Numbered from the stretch's first letter, positions 8,169 through 17,332 are shown. The stretch is DNA of 21,704 nucleotides from Pseudomonadota bacterium (GCA_023433515.1 JAEZCN010000106.1:1-21704); one strand, 5' to 3'. Translations and numbers: made by a program. Notes: generated by a model from the sequence alone, not told the origin.

Positions 8169-9179
8169 CTAGCTATTTCGGTTCAGCAGCGCCGCGTCCA
8201 TGACGTGCGAGCCGGGACGTCGGATGCGCTGCTCGTAACGGACACACTGCTGGCCGCGCGAGACCCCGAAGGCGCCGCGGAACAGCGGCACGCCCTCGGC
8301 GGATACCGTGGCCTTGCCGCCGAAATCACAGGGCAACACGTCGCCGGGCTGCATGCGCACGAGCTGCTGCAGCGAGATCGTGCCGCCGCCGAGCACGGTG
8401 GTGAGTTCGACTTCCGCGTCCTGCAGGCAGTCCTTGAGCGAGGCGAGCCAGCGCTCGTCCTGTTCGGCGCGGTCGGATTGCACGCCGGAGTCGAGCACCT
8501 CGCGCAGCGGTTCGATCATCGAGTACGGCATCACGATGTGCATCGCGCCGCCGCCGCCTTCGAGCTCGATCTGGAACGGGCAGATCACGACCACTTCCGA
8601 GGGCGTCACGATGCTCGCGAAGTTGGGGTTGATCTCCGAGTTGAGATATTCGACGTCGATGCTCGCGATCGGCGTCCATGCTTCCTTCATGTCCGCGAAG
8701 GCGCTGCGCAGCAGCATGTGCACGACGCGCATTTCGGTGGGGGTGAACTCGCGGCCTTCGATCTTGGCGTGCCGGCCGACGCCGCCGAAGAAGTTGTCGA
8801 CGATCGCGAACACGAGTTTCGGATCCAGCACGAACAGCGCGGTGCCGCGCAGCGGGTTGATCTTGACGAGGTTGAGGTTGATGGGCAGCACCAGCGAGTG
8901 GGTGTACTCGCTGAACTTCTTCATCGTGACCTGCCCCACCGCGAGTTCCACGGTCTTGCGCAGCAGGTTGTAGAGGCTCACGCGCAGCTGGCGCGCGAAA
9001 CGCTCGTTGACCATCTCGAGCGTCGGCATGCGGCCGCGCACGATGCGCATTTCGCTGCTGAAGTCGTAGACGCGGGTTTCGCCCGGCGCCGTGACGGGCT
9101 CGGTGCTGACCGCGCCGGCATCGACGCCGTTCAGCAGCGCGTCGATTTCATCCTGGTTGAGTACTTCCTGGTTGCTCAT
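8169..9179 (-). CDS. fliM: FliM, C-ring switch protein that binds CheY-P
   Basis: Flagellar motor switch protein, 336 residues. The N-terminal CheY-P binding motif is intact (QDEIDALLNG, with EIDALLN at residues 11-17). The middle CheC-like domain contains GTALFVLDPKLVFAIVDNFFGG and the FliG-contacting GG region. The C-terminal SpoA domain ends with VRYEQRIRRP. The gene follows fliL by 10 bp and precedes fliN by 10 bp. An intact EIDALLN implies chemotactic control by CheY encoded elsewhere. Confidence 0.97.
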   Translation of the reverse strand: MSNQEVLNQDEIDALLNGVDAGAVSTEPVTAPGETRVYDFSSEMRIVRGRMPTLEMVNERFARQLRVSLYNLLRKTVELAVGQVTMKKFSEYTHSLVLPINLNLVKINPLRGTALFVLDPKLVFAIVDNFFGGVGRHAKIEGREFTPTEMRVVHMLLRSAFADMKEAWTPIASIDVEYLNSEINPNFASIVTPSEVVVICPFQIELEGGGGAMHIVMPYSMIEPLREVLDSGVQSDRAEQDERWLASLKDCLQDAEVELTTVLGGGTISLQQLVRMQPGDVLPCDFGGKATVSAEGVPLFRGAFGVSRGQQCVRYEQRIRRPGSHVMDAALLNRNS

Positions 9180-9189
9180 GACGCGCGCC

Positions 9190-9687
9190 TCACTGCATCA
9201 CGAAGGAGGTGAAATACAGCGCTTCGACCTTCTTCGGATCGCCCTTCATCTCGGCGACGATGGCGCGGACGCTCTCGAGGCAGCGCGTACGCAGCGCTTC
9301 CTTGCCTTCGGCGGTCGAAACGGTCTCGTAGGTCTGGTTGCTGAGGATCATCAGCAGGTCGTTGCGCACGCGCGGATCGTTGTTCTCGATCAGCGTCTCG
9401 ACGGCCGGATCGCGGGTCATGATTCCGACGGCCACCTGCAGGAATCGAACTACCGACTGCGATTCGAAATTCACGACGAACGGCGGATCCACGGTCACGT
9501 AGATCGGCGGAGGCAGCGGCTTGGCTTCGGCCTTGTCGGCCCCCTTGCCGCCGAACATGAACCACGCGGCGGCGCCGCCACCACCCAGCAGCAGCACGAG
9601 CACGACAGTGATGAGCAGGCCCTTGCCGCCTTTCTTCGTGGCGCCCTCGTCTTCCGCGCCGTCAATCTGCTCGTCTTCGTTCGCCAT
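9190..9687 (-). CDS. fliL: FliL, stator-associated membrane protein
   Basis: Single-pass inner-membrane protein that supports stators at the basal body, 165 residues from the chosen start. The charged N-terminus MANEDEQIDGAEDEG is followed by a helix at about residues 23-45 and the periplasmic domain with YVTVDPPFVVNF and the C-terminal VEALYFTSFVMQ typical of FliL. The frame is open 18 codons further upstream, but ATG 9687 is preferred. It has AGGA about 9 nt upstream, and the predicted sigma-54 transcript starts near 9710, which excludes the longer form starting at 9741. First gene of the fliL-to-fliA unit. Confidence 0.95.
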   Translation of the reverse strand: MANEDEQIDGAEDEGATKKGGKGLLITVVLVLLLGGGGAAAWFMFGGKGADKAEAKPLPPPIYVTVDPPFVVNFESQSVVRFLQVAVGIMTRDPAVETLIENNDPRVRNDLLMILSNQTYETVSTAEGKEALRTRCLESVRAIVAEMKGDPKKVEALYFTSFVMQ

Positions 9688-9720
9688 GCACGTTGTCCTG
9701 TCGTTCGGTACAGGGTGTCG

Positions 9721-9736
9721 TGCAACGTGCGTGCCA
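9721..9736 (-). promoter_or_regulatory. Sigma-54 (RpoN) promoter of the fliL operon
   Basis: On the minus strand this reads TGGCACG-CACG-TTGCA, a perfect match to the -24/-12 consensus TGGCACG-N4-TTGCW. The predicted start of transcription is near 9710, leaving a 23-nt leader with the fliL ribosome site. FleQ-type activators drive class II/III flagellar promoters of this kind in Pseudomonas. It sits in the 177-bp gap between fliK and fliL. Confidence 0.93.
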
Positions 9737-9746
9737 CGCATGAAGC

Positions 9747-9760
9747 GTGAACAACATCAC
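9747..9760. promoter_or_regulatory. GTGA-N6-TCAC dyad centred at about -44 of the fliL promoter
   Basis: A perfect inverted repeat, extended by one pair to CGTGA-N6-TCACG (9746-9761), 10 bp upstream of the -24 element. A dyad of the same type sits 11 bp upstream of the other sigma-54 promoter (17405-17418). The half-sites and spacing equal the core of CRP/Vfr/Clp family sites (GTGA-N6-TCAC). An activator or repressor of that family, or an EBP site of the same geometry, is inferred. Confidence 0.55.
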
Positions 9761-9777
9761 GGGTTATGGACTGGAGG

Positions 9778-9793
9778 CGACGGAAAACTGACG
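9778..9793. promoter_or_regulatory. Candidate FleQ-type enhancer box upstream of fliL
   Basis: On the minus strand it reads CGTCAGTTTTCCGTCG, an imperfect dyad centred about 76 bp before the predicted start. It matches the fleR-side dyad at 17424-17439 at 14 of 16 bases when one is read on the opposite strand. The GTC...GTC/GAC ends spaced over 14 bp with a T-rich centre resemble the Pseudomonas FleQ box (GTCaNTAAAtTGAC). Binding by FleQ is inference. Confidence 0.5.
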
Positions 9794-9846
9794 CGGCAGC
9801 CTTGCAACTCGATGCACGGCGCCGCTTCGGGCGACGTTTCCAACGT

Positions 9847-9860
9847 GGCGCGTGAGCGCC
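9847..9860. terminator. Small hairpin just after the fliK stop
   Basis: GGCGC-gtga-GCGCC forms a 5-bp GC-rich stem 3 bp beyond the fliK stop codon on the minus strand. No T-run follows, so it is at best a weak or rho-assisted end, or an mRNA 3'-end stabiliser. It overlaps a motif shared with the element near fleQ. Confidence 0.3.
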
Positions 9861-9863
9861 TGA

Positions 9864-10778
9864 CTACGCGTAGAGATCTAACAGGCCGTTGAGGTGACGT
9901 ACGGTCACCAGCTCGGATTCGCCCACCGCATCGATTCCTGGACGCGGCACGCCGGCGGACTGTGGCTGATCCTTCTGGGTGAAACCCTGAGACACGCTCG
10001 AATCGAGCAGGTTGAATCCCTGAGCGGCGAGCATCTCGCGCAGCTTCGGCAGCGAGGCTTCGATCAATGCGCGGGTATCCGCATTCGCGGCGGCGAAGTG
10101 GATGCTCGCCTGCGAATCGCGCACGGTGACGTTGACGTCGACCGGCCCGAGATCCACGGGTGTCAGCTGGATCGCGGCCTGGGACTCGCGAGCGCGGACC
10201 AGCGTCGAGATACGAGTACCGAACTCCTCCGGCCAGCGCGGATCGCGCACAGGGGTCGCGATCGCCTGCTCGGCCGCCGAGCCGCGTGGCGCGGTGCTCG
10301 TCAGCTCGCCGGCGCGCGCGGCGATGGATGAATTCGATTCAGGCGCCGCTGGCGAATCCCCCGTCGCGGAGCCTCCCTGTTCGATCAGTCCGGCAAGCAC
10401 CGCGGCCGCACCCTCGGCGCCGCGTTGATGGCCCGCCGATCCCGCTCCGGACGAAATCGCGTGCCCGGAAGCCTGCGCGCCGGGCGCATCCTTCGGCGTC
10501 GCGGCCAGCGTGAACAGGCCCGCGAGGAATTCCAGCGAGCCTTCCTCGGGATCCTCCTCGGTCTCCTCGAGGCTCTCATCGCCGCCGAGCAGTTCGCCGA
10601 GTTCGACCAGCGCGGCATCGGCGGCGAGCGCCTGCCGATCCGCGGAGTGCGCCGCCAGCGTTTCGAGCGCCAGGATGGAGTCGAACGGCGCTACCGTCGC
10701 GGCCGAGTCAGCCTGGGCCTGCGATCCGGCGGCCGGGGCGTCGGCGGGGGTCGAGATCTTCGGGAGCGAGGAAATCAT
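9864..10778 (-). CDS. fliK: FliK, hook-length control protein
   Basis: Secreted molecular ruler that signals FlhB to switch export specificity, 304 residues from ATG 10778, which overlaps the fliJ stop by 4 bp. A longer reading from 10826 lies inside fliJ and is disfavoured. The N-terminal two thirds is low-complexity Ala/Ser/Gly with a strongly acidic stretch at about 61-80 (GDESLEETEEDPEEG). The conserved C-terminal domain is at about 182-262: IQLTPVDLGPVDVNVTVRD, then a SLPKLREMLAAQGFNL block. FliK is variable, so the call uses this C-domain and position after fliJ. Last gene before the sigma-54 promoter of fliL. Confidence 0.93.
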   Translation of the reverse strand: MISSLPKISTPADAPAAGSQAQADSAATVAPFDSILALETLAAHSADRQALAADAALVELGELLGGDESLEETEEDPEEGSLEFLAGLFTLAATPKDAPGAQASGHAISSGAGSAGHQRGAEGAAAVLAGLIEQGGSATGDSPAAPESNSSIAARAGELTSTAPRGSAAEQAIATPVRDPRWPEEFGTRISTLVRARESQAAIQLTPVDLGPVDVNVTVRDSQASIHFAAANADTRALIEASLPKLREMLAAQGFNLLDSSVSQGFTQKDQPQSAGVPRPGIDAVGESELVTVRHLNGLLDLYA

Positions 10779-11224
10779 GGGTTTCGATCCTTGTTGCCGC
10801 GTTGCTGCTGCGAGAGCTCGTCGCATTCGAGCTGGTCGCGGCGGCTCGCCGCGCGCGCTTCCTCGCCTTGCCAGCGCTCGACCAGCGTTTCCACCACGTG
10901 CGTGCGCTGCGCGGCTTCACGCCATTGCGAACGCTGCGCATCGAGTGTGTCGCGCGCGAGGACGACCTGCTCGCGCTGCTGCGCGAGGGCTTCACCGAGA
11001 CGCGCCATGAAGGTCTGGTAGTCGCGCATGCCGATCACGTCGACGCCGGCGCCCGCGCGAGCCTTGAATCCGGTCTCGTATTCGGCGCGATATTTCTCGA
11101 GCGCCGCGAGCTTCTGCTGCATTTCGGCCAGGTGACCCTCCGCCTCCGCGACGCGTTGCGCGCGTTCCTGCTCGGTACGGGACGCGACCTGCTGGACGAC
11201 ATCGAGACGTTCGGATCTCTTCAT
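10775..11224 (-). CDS. fliJ: FliJ, export ATPase stalk/chaperone escort
   Basis: Coiled-coil protein of the export ATPase complex, 149 residues, starting MKRSERLDVVQQVASRTEQE. The sequence is almost wholly charged helical (RAQRVAEAEGHLAEMQQKLAALEKYRAEYE, then ALAQQREQVVLARDTLDAQRSQW), as expected for the FliJ hairpin. The ATG overlaps the fliI stop by 4 bp. A longer open frame from 11314 would run back into fliI and has no support. Its stop overlaps the fliK start by 4 bp. Confidence 0.93.
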   Translation of the reverse strand: MKRSERLDVVQQVASRTEQERAQRVAEAEGHLAEMQQKLAALEKYRAEYETGFKARAGAGVDVIGMRDYQTFMARLGEALAQQREQVVLARDTLDAQRSQWREAAQRTHVVETLVERWQGEEARAASRRDQLECDELSQQQRGNKDRNP

Positions 11225-12573
11225 GCGAACAGTTTCCTCAGCGCGTTGACCGCCTCGGCATGCGATACGCGCTGCTCGATCGGCTGCATCAGGAATTTCT
11301 GCATCGCGGGCCACAACTCGATGGCCTTGTCGATGCGCGGATCGGAGCCCTTCTGGTAGGCGCCGAGGGAAATGAGATCGCGGTGCTGCTGGTAGATGGC
11401 GAGCGCCTGGCGGAACTTGCGCGCGAGTTCGGCATGTTCCTCGGGAATGATTTCGTGCATCACGCGGCTCACCGACGCTTCGACGTCGACGGCCGGGTAC
11501 TGCCCTGCCTCGGCGATGCGCCGCGAGAGCACGACGTGACCGTCGAGAATCGCGCGGGCGGAATCAGCGATCGGGTCCTGCTGGTCGTCGCCCTCGGTGA
11601 GCACCGTGTAGAAGGCCGTGATCGAGCCCTTGCCCTTGTCGCCGTTGCCGGCACGTTCGACGAGCGCCGGCAGGCGCGCGAACACGGAGGGCGGATAACC
11701 CTTGGTCGCCGGAGCTTCGCCGATGGCCAGCCCGATCTCGCGCTGCGCCTGGGCGAAACGCGTCAGTGAATCCATGATGAGCAGCACGGACAGTCCGCGC
11801 TCTCTGAAATATTCGGCGATGGACGTCGCGAGCCACGCGCCGTGCAGGCGGATGAGCGGAGGATTGTCCGCGGGACACGCCACCACCACCGAGCGCCGCC
11901 GGCCCTCGGGGCCGAGAATGCGCTCGACGAATTCCTTCACTTCGCGGCCGCGCTCGCCGATCAGGCCGACGACGATCACGTCGGCGCTGGTATAGCGGGC
12001 CATCATGCCGAGCAGCACCGATTTGCCGACGCCGGACCCGGCGAACAGGCCGATGCGTTGCCCGCGCCCGACCGTCAGCAGCGAGTTGATCGACCGCACA
12101 CCGACGTCGAGCGGCGTGTCGATCGGGTGACGCGCCAGCGGATTGATGGCCTGTCCGAGTAGTTTGACGCGCTCGTCCGACTGGATCGGTCCCAGCCCGT
12201 CGAGCGGGACGCCGTTGCCGTCGATGACGCGGCCCAGCAGACCGGGCCCCACCTGCACGCTGCCCGCGCGCTGGCGCGGGATCACGCGGGCCGCGGGCGC
12301 GAGCCCGTGCACTTCGCTGGTGGGCATGAGATACAGCCGGTCGCCCGCGAATCCGACGACCTCGGCTTCGACTCGCGAGCCGTCGCCGTTCATCAGGTCG
12401 CACACGTCGCCGACCGCGGCCTGGCAGCCGGCGGCTTCGAGCGTGAGGCCCACCATGCGCGTGAGCGAACCTTCCACCGGCGGCGCGGGAAGCTGCTCCG
12501 CGCGCGCGACCTGGCGGGCCATGCGTTCGCGCCAGCCCTGCGCGAGTTGTGCGCGCAATCCGGCGGTGCTCAC
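11221..12573 (-). CDS. fliI: FliI, flagellar export ATPase
   Basis: Cytoplasmic ATPase of the F1-beta/type III type that energises substrate unloading, 450 residues. Walker A AGSGVGKS is at 178-185, with the Walker B aspartate near 268 in LLIMDSLTRFAQAQREI. The type III ATPase signature SVFARLPALVERAG is present, with GSITAFYTVLTEGDDQQDPI after it. The start is GTG 12573, overlapping the fliH stop (GTGA). It works with FliH and FliJ, encoded on either side. Confidence 0.98.
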   Translation of the reverse strand: MSTAGLRAQLAQGWRERMARQVARAEQLPAPPVEGSLTRMVGLTLEAAGCQAAVGDVCDLMNGDGSRVEAEVVGFAGDRLYLMPTSEVHGLAPAARVIPRQRAGSVQVGPGLLGRVIDGNGVPLDGLGPIQSDERVKLLGQAINPLARHPIDTPLDVGVRSINSLLTVGRGQRIGLFAGSGVGKSVLLGMMARYTSADVIVVGLIGERGREVKEFVERILGPEGRRRSVVVACPADNPPLIRLHGAWLATSIAEYFRERGLSVLLIMDSLTRFAQAQREIGLAIGEAPATKGYPPSVFARLPALVERAGNGDKGKGSITAFYTVLTEGDDQQDPIADSARAILDGHVVLSRRIAEAGQYPAVDVEASVSRVMHEIIPEEHAELARKFRQALAIYQQHRDLISLGAYQKGSDPRIDKAIELWPAMQKFLMQPIEQRVSHAEAVNALRKLFA

Positions 12574-13232
12574 GCGCCCTTCTCCGGCTTGGGCGGCGCG
12601 CGTTCCAGGCGCTCGTCACCGAGCAGATTGGACATCACGGTCGCGACGCTCGCCTCGAATCGCGCGTCGATGCTCGACTGATCGCTCGTGATCCGGCAGC
12701 CGCCGCGCGCCATGAGGGGATCCTCGGTGAGCTGCCAGTCCTGTTCGCCCGACGCGCGCGCGAGTTTTTCGCGCACGATGGAAGCATCGTCGGGGTGCAG
12801 GTGAACGCGGATGTTGCGGGCCGCGAGCGGCAGCAGGCCCACGGTGTGCCGGATGATGCCGATGACCTGCGCGGGATCGATCTTGAGTTCCCGCCGCGCG
12901 AGGTGTTTGGCGATCGCGAGCGAGAGACGTGTGAGTTCGTTCTCGACCTGGGCATCGAGCTCGGCCAGCGGCTTTGCGAGCATGCCGATGATGGCCTCGA
13001 GCGCCGCGATCTTGACGTCCACTTCGGCGATGCGTTTGCCGAGTTCCGCCTCGCCCTTGCGCACGCCCTCGACGTGACCGTCGCGATAGCCATGATCCCA
13101 GGCCTCGCGCTCGACCAGCGTCAGGTGCATGACGTTGACGCCCTTCGCGCCCGCGCGCGGCAGCGGCGCGCCTTCGACCGAAGGCAGGTCCCAGCGCTGC
13201 GCGTCCGCGCGCTGCGCGTCGGACTCAGACAT
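12570..13232 (-). CDS. fliH: FliH, export ATPase regulator
   Basis: Negative regulator and membrane/C-ring tether of FliI, 220 residues. After a variable N-terminus come Gly-spaced repeats HGYRDGHVEGVRKGEAELG at about 47-65, the FliH GxxxG-type helix. The V-ATPase subunit-E-like C-domain follows, with SLAIAKHLARRELKIDP and RGGCRITSDQSSIDARFE. It overlaps fliG by 8 bp and fliI by 4 bp. Confidence 0.95.
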   Translation of the reverse strand: MSESDAQRADAQRWDLPSVEGAPLPRAGAKGVNVMHLTLVEREAWDHGYRDGHVEGVRKGEAELGKRIAEVDVKIAALEAIIGMLAKPLAELDAQVENELTRLSLAIAKHLARRELKIDPAQVIGIIRHTVGLLPLAARNIRVHLHPDDASIVREKLARASGEQDWQLTEDPLMARGGCRITSDQSSIDARFEASVATVMSNLLGDERLERAPPKPEKGA

Positions 13233-14247
13233 ATTCTTCGCCCTTGCCGCCGAGCTGGATCGTGCCTTCGTCGGCGAGCTTGCGGGCCGCGAGCAGGATT
13301 TCCTTCTGCGCCGCCTCGACGTCCGAGAGCCGCACCGGGCCCTTCGCCTCGAGATCGGACTTGAGCATCTCGGCGGCGCGCTGCGACATGTTCTTGAACA
13401 CCTTCGACTTGAAGGTCTCGTCGGCGCCCTTGAGCGCGATGAGCAGTTTGTCGGCCGGGACCTGGCGCAGCAGCTCCTGCATGCCGCGGTCGTCGATCTC
13501 GAGCAGATCGTCGAACACGAACATCAGGTCCTGGATCTTCTGAGACAGGATTTCATCGGACTTGCCGATGTCGTTCATGATGTTCGTGCCCACCGAGGAA
13601 TCGAGCAGGTTCACCATTTCGGCGGCGGAACGCAGCCCGCCCAGCACCGAGCTCTTGGTCGAGCCCAGCGAGGAGAACTGCTTTTCCATCATGTCGTCGA
13701 GCTCGCTCAGCGCCGACGGCTGGACCCCGTCGAGCGTCGCGACGCGCATCACGAGCTCGCTGCGCATGGCCTCGGGCAGGCAGCCCAGGACCTCGGCGGC
13801 ATGTTCGGTTTCGAGATACGAGAGCACGATCGCGATGATCTGCGGGTGCTCGAGGCGAATGAGATCGGCGACGCGGCGCGCGTCCATCCACTTGAGCGCG
13901 TCGAGTCCCTTGCGCTGCTCGCCCAGGCTCATGCGCTCCATGAGGCTCGCGGCCTTTTCCTCGCCGAGCGCACTGATCAGGACCTTGCGCACGAACTCGT
14001 CGTTGGCGACGCCGAGCGAGGTCTGGCCCTCTATCGTCGTCGTGAATTCACCCAGTACCTCGCGCACTTCGTCGCGCGAGACGTTCTTGAGCTCGGCCAT
14101 GCTGCGCCCGAGGCGCTGCACGTCCTTCGCACCGAGGTGCTTGAGGATTTCCGCGGCCTCGGTTTCGCCGAGGGTCAGCAGCAGGATCGCGGCGCGTTCC
14201 ACGCCGTTGCGACCCGACCTGGCGACTGCCTTGCCCTCGCTACTCAT
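13225..14247 (-). CDS. fliG: FliG, rotor torque-generating switch protein
   Basis: Upper C-ring protein, 340 residues, full length. The middle-domain EHPQ motif is at 133-136 and the hinge/MFVFDDL helix at 242-248. The C-terminal torque helix contains SQRAAEMLKSDLEAKGPVRLSDVE: the arginine at 290 and aspartate at 298 match E. coli R281 and D289, while the residue matching E. coli D288 is serine (297). The C-terminus ends in EEYV. It overlaps fliF by 8 bp and fliH by 8 bp. Confidence 0.98.
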   Translation of the reverse strand: MSSEGKAVARSGRNGVERAAILLLTLGETEAAEILKHLGAKDVQRLGRSMAELKNVSRDEVREVLGEFTTTIEGQTSLGVANDEFVRKVLISALGEEKAASLMERMSLGEQRKGLDALKWMDARRVADLIRLEHPQIIAIVLSYLETEHAAEVLGCLPEAMRSELVMRVATLDGVQPSALSELDDMMEKQFSSLGSTKSSVLGGLRSAAEMVNLLDSSVGTNIMNDIGKSDEILSQKIQDLMFVFDDLLEIDDRGMQELLRQVPADKLLIALKGADETFKSKVFKNMSQRAAEMLKSDLEAKGPVRLSDVEAAQKEILLAARKLADEGTIQLGGKGEEYV

Positions 14248-15919
14248 CGTTCGCCACCCAGGCCTTCACGACCTGGGCTCCACGTTTCGGATCGGCCGCG
14301 ACGAGGCCGCGCGCCTGCGCGACCTGCTGTTCATAGGCAATCGCCGGCGCTTCGGCCGACACGGCCTGCGCTCCGGCGGCCACCGTCGCGGCGGCGAGCG
14401 CGCCCTGGCGCAACGCGGGTGCGCGCGCCGCGTTCAGCAGCCCGCGCGTCAGCGGCTTGAGCACGCTGAAAACGATGATCAGCAACACGATGACGCCGGC
14501 GAGGACCTTCGCGAGGTTCTGTACCCAGGCGCGTTCCCAGATCGGAATGGTCTCCAGTTCGCCCTCGGCCATGGGCGCTGCGCCCAGGAACGAGGAGTTG
14601 ACGACGTTGACCGTGTCGCCACGCGAGGCGTCGAAGCCGACGGCATCGCGCACGAGCGCCGTCAGCCGCTCGAGCTGTTCGGGCGGCATCGCTGTTTCGG
14701 TGACCTTGCCTTCCGCGTCGGTGATGCGCAGGTTGTCGATGAGCACGGCGACGGACAGACGGGTGACGCGCCCGGCCGGCTGGCGCGTGTACGCCATCGT
14801 GCGGTCGATTTCATAGTTGCGCGTCGACTGGCGCGAAGTGGAATCGGGAGTCGTGACGTTCGTGGTCGCCGCGTTGTCAGGCGCGGCGTTGGCGGCCGTG
14901 GCGGCGCCGGCCGGCGGATTCGCGCCGGACTGCGCGGTGGCCGGGGCGGACCCGGGCGGCAGCGCGACCCCCGGCTGCGGCGGCTGGTTGGTCAGTGCGC
15001 CCGGCACGCCGCCGGCGACGCCGGCCCCGTTGCGCGCGGCCTCTTCGGCGACCGATTCGCTGCGCACCACCTGGCTCTGCGGGTTGTACTGCTCGCGGGT
15101 CTGCTCCGTCGTGGCCATGTCGACCTGAGCAACCACCTGGGCGCGCACGCGTCCCGGACCGACGAGCGGCGTCAGCAACTCCTGGATGCGCTGCGCATAG
15201 GATTCCTCGAGGCGGTGCGCGAACTCGAACATCTTGTCGCGCATCGCGAGATCGCTGTCGGCGTTGGGCGCAGACAGAAGACGCCCCGACTGGTCGACGA
15301 CCGTGACCTGCGAGGCCTGCATCTCGGGAATGCTCGAGGCGACGAGGTTCGCGATGGCCTGCACCTGCTCGTCGGCGAGACGGCGCCCGGCCCTGAGCTG
15401 CAAGAAAACGGACGCGGAGCCGGGGCGGCGATCGCTCACGAACGCCGACTGCCGCGCCATCGCGAGATGCACGCGCGCGCCCTGCACGTTCTGCAGCGAC
15501 GCGATCGTGCGCGCGAGCTCGGTTTCGAGTGCGTGCTGGTATCGCGCGCTCTCCATGAACGCGCTCACGCCGAAGCCCGGATCCTTGGTCATCGCGCCCA
15601 CGCCGCCGCTGCTGCCGGGCAGACCTTGCGACGCGAGCTTGAGACGGGCGGCGGCGAGCTGGTCGGACGGCACGCTGATCGACGCACCGCCGTCCTCGAG
15701 TTTGTAGGGAATGCGCGCGCTGTCGAGCGCCTGTGTGACCTGCGCGGCGTCTTCACCGCCGAGGTTGGCGTACAGCAGGCTGTACGTCGGACCGACCGAC
15801 CACAACATCACGCCGACGCCGGCCGCGACCGCGGCCGCGACACCGACGAGCAGCAGCAGCGGTTTGAGTCCGCTCATGACCCGCTGCGGTCCAGGAATGT
15901 TGACGGCATCTGTCGCCAC
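14240..15919 (-). CDS. fliF: FliF, MS-ring protein
   Basis: Flagellar MS-ring protein, 559 residues. The first membrane helix is at about 19-41 (LLLLVGVAAAVAAGVGVML). The ring-building motifs include ALDSARIPYKLEDGG and a YQHALETELARTI block with ARVHLAMARQSAF. A long Ala/Pro/Gly-rich insert (about 300-365) separates the periplasmic domains. The second helix, VLAGVIVLLIIVFSVLKPL, lies near 460-485, followed by the FliG-binding tail. The start is GTG 15919, with GAGG/AGGA about 9-11 nt upstream; the next in-frame ATG (codon 15) is possible but has no better site. It starts 32 bp after fliE. Confidence 0.96.
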   Translation of the reverse strand: MATDAVNIPGPQRVMSGLKPLLLLVGVAAAVAAGVGVMLWSVGPTYSLLYANLGGEDAAQVTQALDSARIPYKLEDGGASISVPSDQLAAARLKLASQGLPGSSGGVGAMTKDPGFGVSAFMESARYQHALETELARTIASLQNVQGARVHLAMARQSAFVSDRRPGSASVFLQLRAGRRLADEQVQAIANLVASSIPEMQASQVTVVDQSGRLLSAPNADSDLAMRDKMFEFAHRLEESYAQRIQELLTPLVGPGRVRAQVVAQVDMATTEQTREQYNPQSQVVRSESVAEEAARNGAGVAGGVPGALTNQPPQPGVALPPGSAPATAQSGANPPAGAATAANAAPDNAATTNVTTPDSTSRQSTRNYEIDRTMAYTRQPAGRVTRLSVAVLIDNLRITDAEGKVTETAMPPEQLERLTALVRDAVGFDASRGDTVNVVNSSFLGAAPMAEGELETIPIWERAWVQNLAKVLAGVIVLLIIVFSVLKPLTRGLLNAARAPALRQGALAAATVAAGAQAVSAEAPAIAYEQQVAQARGLVAADPKRGAQVVKAWVANDE

Positions 15920-15951
15920 TTCAGTAGTCCTCTAACAACCGTCGCTCTTCA

Positions 15952-16293
15952 TCAGAGCGGCATGTTCATGATTTCGCGGTAGGCTTCGACGAACTTGTTG
16001 CGCACCTCGGTGAGCGCGCGGAACGAGACGCTCGCCTTCTGCATCTCGAGCATCACCTGTGGCAGCTCGACGCCGGGCACGCCGCGCTCGAACCGGGTCT
16101 GCAGGTCCGCGGCCTTCGACTGCGTCGAATTGACGCTGTCGATGCCCTGCTTGAGCAGCTTCGCGAAGCCGTTGTCGGCGCCCGCGACCGCGGTCGGAGC
16201 GACGCCACCGACGCCTCCCGGCGCCGCGCCTTTGACGGCCGCCTGCATGCTGCGGATCTGCGCGAGAACCTGGTTGATTTCCATCTGGCTCAT
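15952..16293 (-). CDS. fliE: FliE, MS-ring/rod junction protein
   Basis: Small secreted basal-body protein joining the MS ring to the rod, 113 residues. The C-terminal half is diagnostic: VPGVELPQVMLEMQKASVSFRALTEVRNKFVEAYREIMNM. The ATG at 16293 has a GGAG ribosome site about 7 nt upstream. It lies 58 bp after the fleR-like stop. No -24/-12 match was found in that gap (the nearest candidate has the wrong GG-to-GC spacing), so fliE to fliK are probably read from the promoter before the fleR-like gene. Confidence 0.96.
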   Translation of the reverse strand: MSQMEINQVLAQIRSMQAAVKGAAPGGVGGVAPTAVAGADNGFAKLLKQGIDSVNSTQSKAADLQTRFERGVPGVELPQVMLEMQKASVSFRALTEVRNKFVEAYREIMNMPL

Positions 16294-16351
16294 GATTCGT
16301 CTCCGTTGCCAACCTGCGCCGTTTCAAGCGCCCGGCTCTGGCGGTGCTTCA

Positions 16352-17332
<981 letters not shown>

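Noticed and set aside
6633..9212. Very long plus-strand open frame (859 codons) opposite fliM, fliN, fliO and fliP
   Set aside because: Rich in His, Arg, Asp and Gln with no domain, and exactly antisense to well-identified genes; long open antisense frames are expected at this GC content.
9688..9741. Longer FliL starting at 9741
   Set aside because: That codon lies upstream of the predicted transcript start of a perfect sigma-54 promoter, and family FliL proteins begin near ATG 9687.
13562..15982. Plus-strand open frame of 806 codons opposite fliG and fliF
   Set aside because: Low-complexity translation, no motif, and a complete fliG and fliF on the other strand explain the sequence.
16294..16351. 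Sigma-54 promoter directly before fliE
   Set aside because: The best candidate has 9 rather than 10 bases between the GG and GC elements and otherwise poor matches.
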